From NCBI GenBank assembly GCA_037190145.1, contig JBBCJU010000009.1:1-64000 (forward strand): DNA of 64,000 nt, in the 5' to 3' direction. The notes beneath the pieces are model-generated. The model did no database searches. It saw only the letters and a list, made by a program, of their open reading frames with translations, and was not told the DNA's origin. The DNA is from 55-13 sp037190145. Its GTDB lineage: Bacteria; Armatimonadota; Fimbriimonadia; Fimbriimonadales; Fimbriimonadaceae. Below, piece after piece: positions 62,471-64,000 of this stretch. Both the position numbers and the translations under genes were made by a program. The stretch's first letter is position 1; every line of letters starts with the position of its first letter.

Positions 62471-62649
62471 TGTATCGCTTGGCGGATTGCGTACAGGGAT
62501 CGACCGAAGGTTGTTGCGATAGCGGCTTTTGCCACTGGCCAATGCTGCTGGCGGTAGTTGGGATTCCGGCAGCGATTCTTTTCTTACTGCTTAGGCGTGG
62601 CAATTGGGATAACCAATTTTCGTTTCGCGAGAAGGTGAAGCGAAAGTGA
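62467..62649 (+). CDS. 60-residue Cys-rich membrane microprotein between permeases
   Basis: ATG 62467 overlaps the first permease stop (ATGA), and its own stop overlaps the start of the second permease (GTGA). It has four cysteines in the first 22 residues (positions 8, 16, 17, 22; EGCCDSGFCHW), then a membrane segment (MLLAVVGIPAAILFLLL), and a basic tail. The tight coupling on both sides argues for a real gene. Not a known ABC component; it could tune the transporter or bind metal. Unrecognised. Confidence 0.75.
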   Translation: MMYRLADCVQGSTEGCCDSGFCHWPMLLAVVGIPAAILFLLLRRGNWDNQFSFREKVKRK

Positions 62650-63470
62650 AAGCGGTCAAATCCACCCTCAATTACGTCTTCCTCATCGCCCTCGCGCTGT
62701 TCTTGCTGGCTCCGTTCGTTTGGATGGTGCTGGTTTCGCTTCACCCAAGCAAGACACCCATTCCGACCCTCAATTTGATCATTCCTAAAGAGCCTGCTTG
62801 GGACAATTATTCCAAGGTTTTGTTCATGCCAAACCTGCCCGTAGGGCGCTTCTTCTTGAACACGGTCTTTGTCACCATTTGTGTAGTTATTGGGCAGTTG
62901 TTTGTCAGTTCGTTGGCAGCATACGGATTCGCTCGTTTTCAATTCAGGGGACGAGACGCAACGTTCGCCCTGTTTTTGGCCTCAATGATGTTCGCCGGGC
63001 CCGTGACTCAGATTCCGGTGTATCTCATCGTGCAAAAACTGGGTTGGCTAGATACCTATGCCGCGCTCATCGTTCCCGGCATCTCATCTGCATTCACTGT
63101 GTTCTTACTTCGCCAAGCCTTTCTTGCGATTCCCAAGGAACTGGATGAAGCCGCAAAACTGGATGGCGCTGGTTATTTTCGAATCTACTGGCAAGTATTG
63201 TTGCCCTTGGCCAAGCCCTCTATGGCTACCGCTGCGGCGTTCACCTTCTTTGGAGCCTGGACAGACTTCTTCTGGCCTATGCTCTCCACGAACTCAACCC
63301 ATCTGAGAACATTGGAAGTAGGACTATCCATCTTCAAAAACAGCTATGGCGGAGCAAACTGGCCACTCCAGATGACCGCTGCGGTCATCGTGATGCTCCC
63401 TCTACTCATTGTGTTCCTATTCTGCCAACGCTACTTTGTCCGGGGCGTTATGCTGGGAAGCATCAAGTAA
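62646..63470 (+). CDS. Sugar ABC transporter permease (MalG-like)
   Basis: 274 residues with six membrane segments. The EAA loop is LDEAAKLDGAGYFRIYWQVL, and FLNTVFVTICVVIGQLFVSS is the typical third segment. GTG 62646 overlaps the microprotein stop (GTGA). Forms the inner-membrane channel with the MalF-like partner. Confidence 0.92.
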   Translation: MKAVKSTLNYVFLIALALFLLAPFVWMVLVSLHPSKTPIPTLNLIIPKEPAWDNYSKVLFMPNLPVGRFFLNTVFVTICVVIGQLFVSSLAAYGFARFQFRGRDATFALFLASMMFAGPVTQIPVYLIVQKLGWLDTYAALIVPGISSAFTVFLLRQAFLAIPKELDEAAKLDGAGYFRIYWQVLLPLAKPSMATAAAFTFFGAWTDFFWPMLSTNSTHLRTLEVGLSIFKNSYGGANWPLQMTAAVIVMLPLLIVFLFCQRYFVRGVMLGSIK

Positions 63471-63491
63471 GCGCGGGTACAACTAATCCCA

Positions 63492-64000
63492 ATGACCCGC
63501 ACCGCCCTTATTCCGACCCTTGTCCCCAGCCAAACACTTTGGAAGCAGATTGGTCTTGTCCTTGGCGGAGCAACTTTGACCGCCCTATTGGCTCAAGTAA
63601 CAATTCCTTGGGAGCCCGTTCCGTTTACGCTCCAAACCTTGGCGGTTACCCTGTGCGGAATCACGCTGGGTTGGAGGTTAGGAATGATGAGCCAGCTCGC
63701 TTACTTGGCAGCCGGCGCAAGTGGATTGCCGGTTTTTGCCGATGCCTCTTTTGGGTTCCTAAAACTATTCGGCCCTACCGGAGGTTATTTGTGGGGATTC
63801 GTATTGGCGGCGGGCATCCTTGGCTGGATGGCCGAGCGAGGTTGGGATCGTAAGTTCTGGCGAACCTGTGTGGCCCTCGCCGCAGCCAATTTGGTGATCC
63901 TAGTTCTGGGGAGTCTGTGGCTTTCCGTAATGATTGGCCTCGAAGCAGCCATCGCTAAAGGTTTCCTTCCCTTCTTGACCGGCGCGGTTGCAAAGTCTGC
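63492..64000 (+). CDS. bioY: Biotin transporter BioY (partial)
   Basis: 169 codons before the window ends; the reading frame stays open. VTIPWEPVPFTLQTLAVTLC then LAYLAAGASGLPVFA and KLFGPTGGYLWGF are the BioY S-component signature of ECF transporters. It takes up biotin, alone or with a general ECF module. ATG 63492 has no clear ribosome site; TACAAC 10 nt upstream suggests a short leader. Confidence 0.92.
   Translation, partial: MTRTALIPTLVPSQTLWKQIGLVLGGATLTALLAQVTIPWEPVPFTLQTLAVTLCGITLGWRLGMMSQLAYLAAGASGLPVFADASFGFLKLFGPTGGYLWGFVLAAGILGWMAERGWDRKFWRTCVALAAANLVILVLGSLWLSVMIGLEAAIAKGFLPFLTGAVAKS

Overview
This window is a stretch of bacterial chromosome of moderate GC content with tightly packed genes. 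The organism is probably a Gram-negative-type member of the Armatimonadota, near Fimbriimonadia. This is an inference from the gene set: Kdo transferase (WaaA), pseudopilin/DUF1559-type protein, a C-terminal SLH-like module, alternative complex III with a caa3-type oxidase, and many secreted hydrolases. Only about 800 nt of 16S rRNA is visible and I could not place it by alignment.

Layout. 1-1.1 kb: 5' half of a 16S rRNA gene (minus strand) with its leader and a strong promoter. 1.2-6.8 kb: polysaccharide deacetylase lipoprotein, a secreted protein with a possible clan-CD (caspase-like) His/Cys pair, a membrane-anchored spermidine-synthase-like protein, and a Phd/ParE toxin-antitoxin pair. 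6.8-13.6 kb (minus): GH16 glucanase, C45-like hydrolase, SLH-like protein, waaA, a four-helix-bundle gene enclosed by inverted repeats, purC and a membrane protein. 13.6-22.4 kb: ExbD, CsoR, phytanoyl-CoA dioxygenase family protein, glycerate kinase, serine hydrolase, M20 amidohydrolase, a small membrane gene broken by an in-frame TGA, YCII protein, PIN-domain pair, ComM and HicBA. 22.5-30.4 kb: pyruvate kinase operon, M28 peptidase, purN, PlsC-like acyltransferase and small secreted or membrane proteins.

30.5-45.5 kb is a 13-gene minus-strand respiratory block. It reads, in transcription order, ctaA-ctaB fusion, actA-B-C-D-E-F, an unknown membrane protein, SCO, and ctaC-D-E-F. Together it encodes quinol oxidation by alternative complex III, electron transfer to a caa3-type (A2-type active-site motif) cytochrome oxidase, and the heme A synthesis and copper insertion needed to build it. 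A TetR-type regulator is divergent from it.

46-64 kb: pseudopilin-like protein, phosphoglucose/phosphomannose isomerase, GAF protein, ribosomal protein L25, AAA/DUF4143 ATPase, and a carbohydrate region: DUF4434 protein, glutaminase-like DUF4965 protein, GH38-like enzyme, stalk-domain protein, methyltransferase, a CUT1 sugar ABC importer without its ATPase, and a BioY gene cut by the window end.

The most striking observation is at 56,129-56,890. A complete REP-associated tyrosine transposase (RAYT) element, bounded by perfect 33-bp inverted repeats, lies inside the GH38-like gene. It is 762 bp (254 codons) long and opens in frame through both repeats, giving one 1078-codon chimera. Other notable points are an IVS-like four-helix-bundle cassette between waaA and purC whose repeat encodes the PurC C-terminus, a 60-residue cysteine-rich membrane microprotein coupled between two ABC permease genes, and several promoters placed so close to start codons that the mRNAs should be leaderless.
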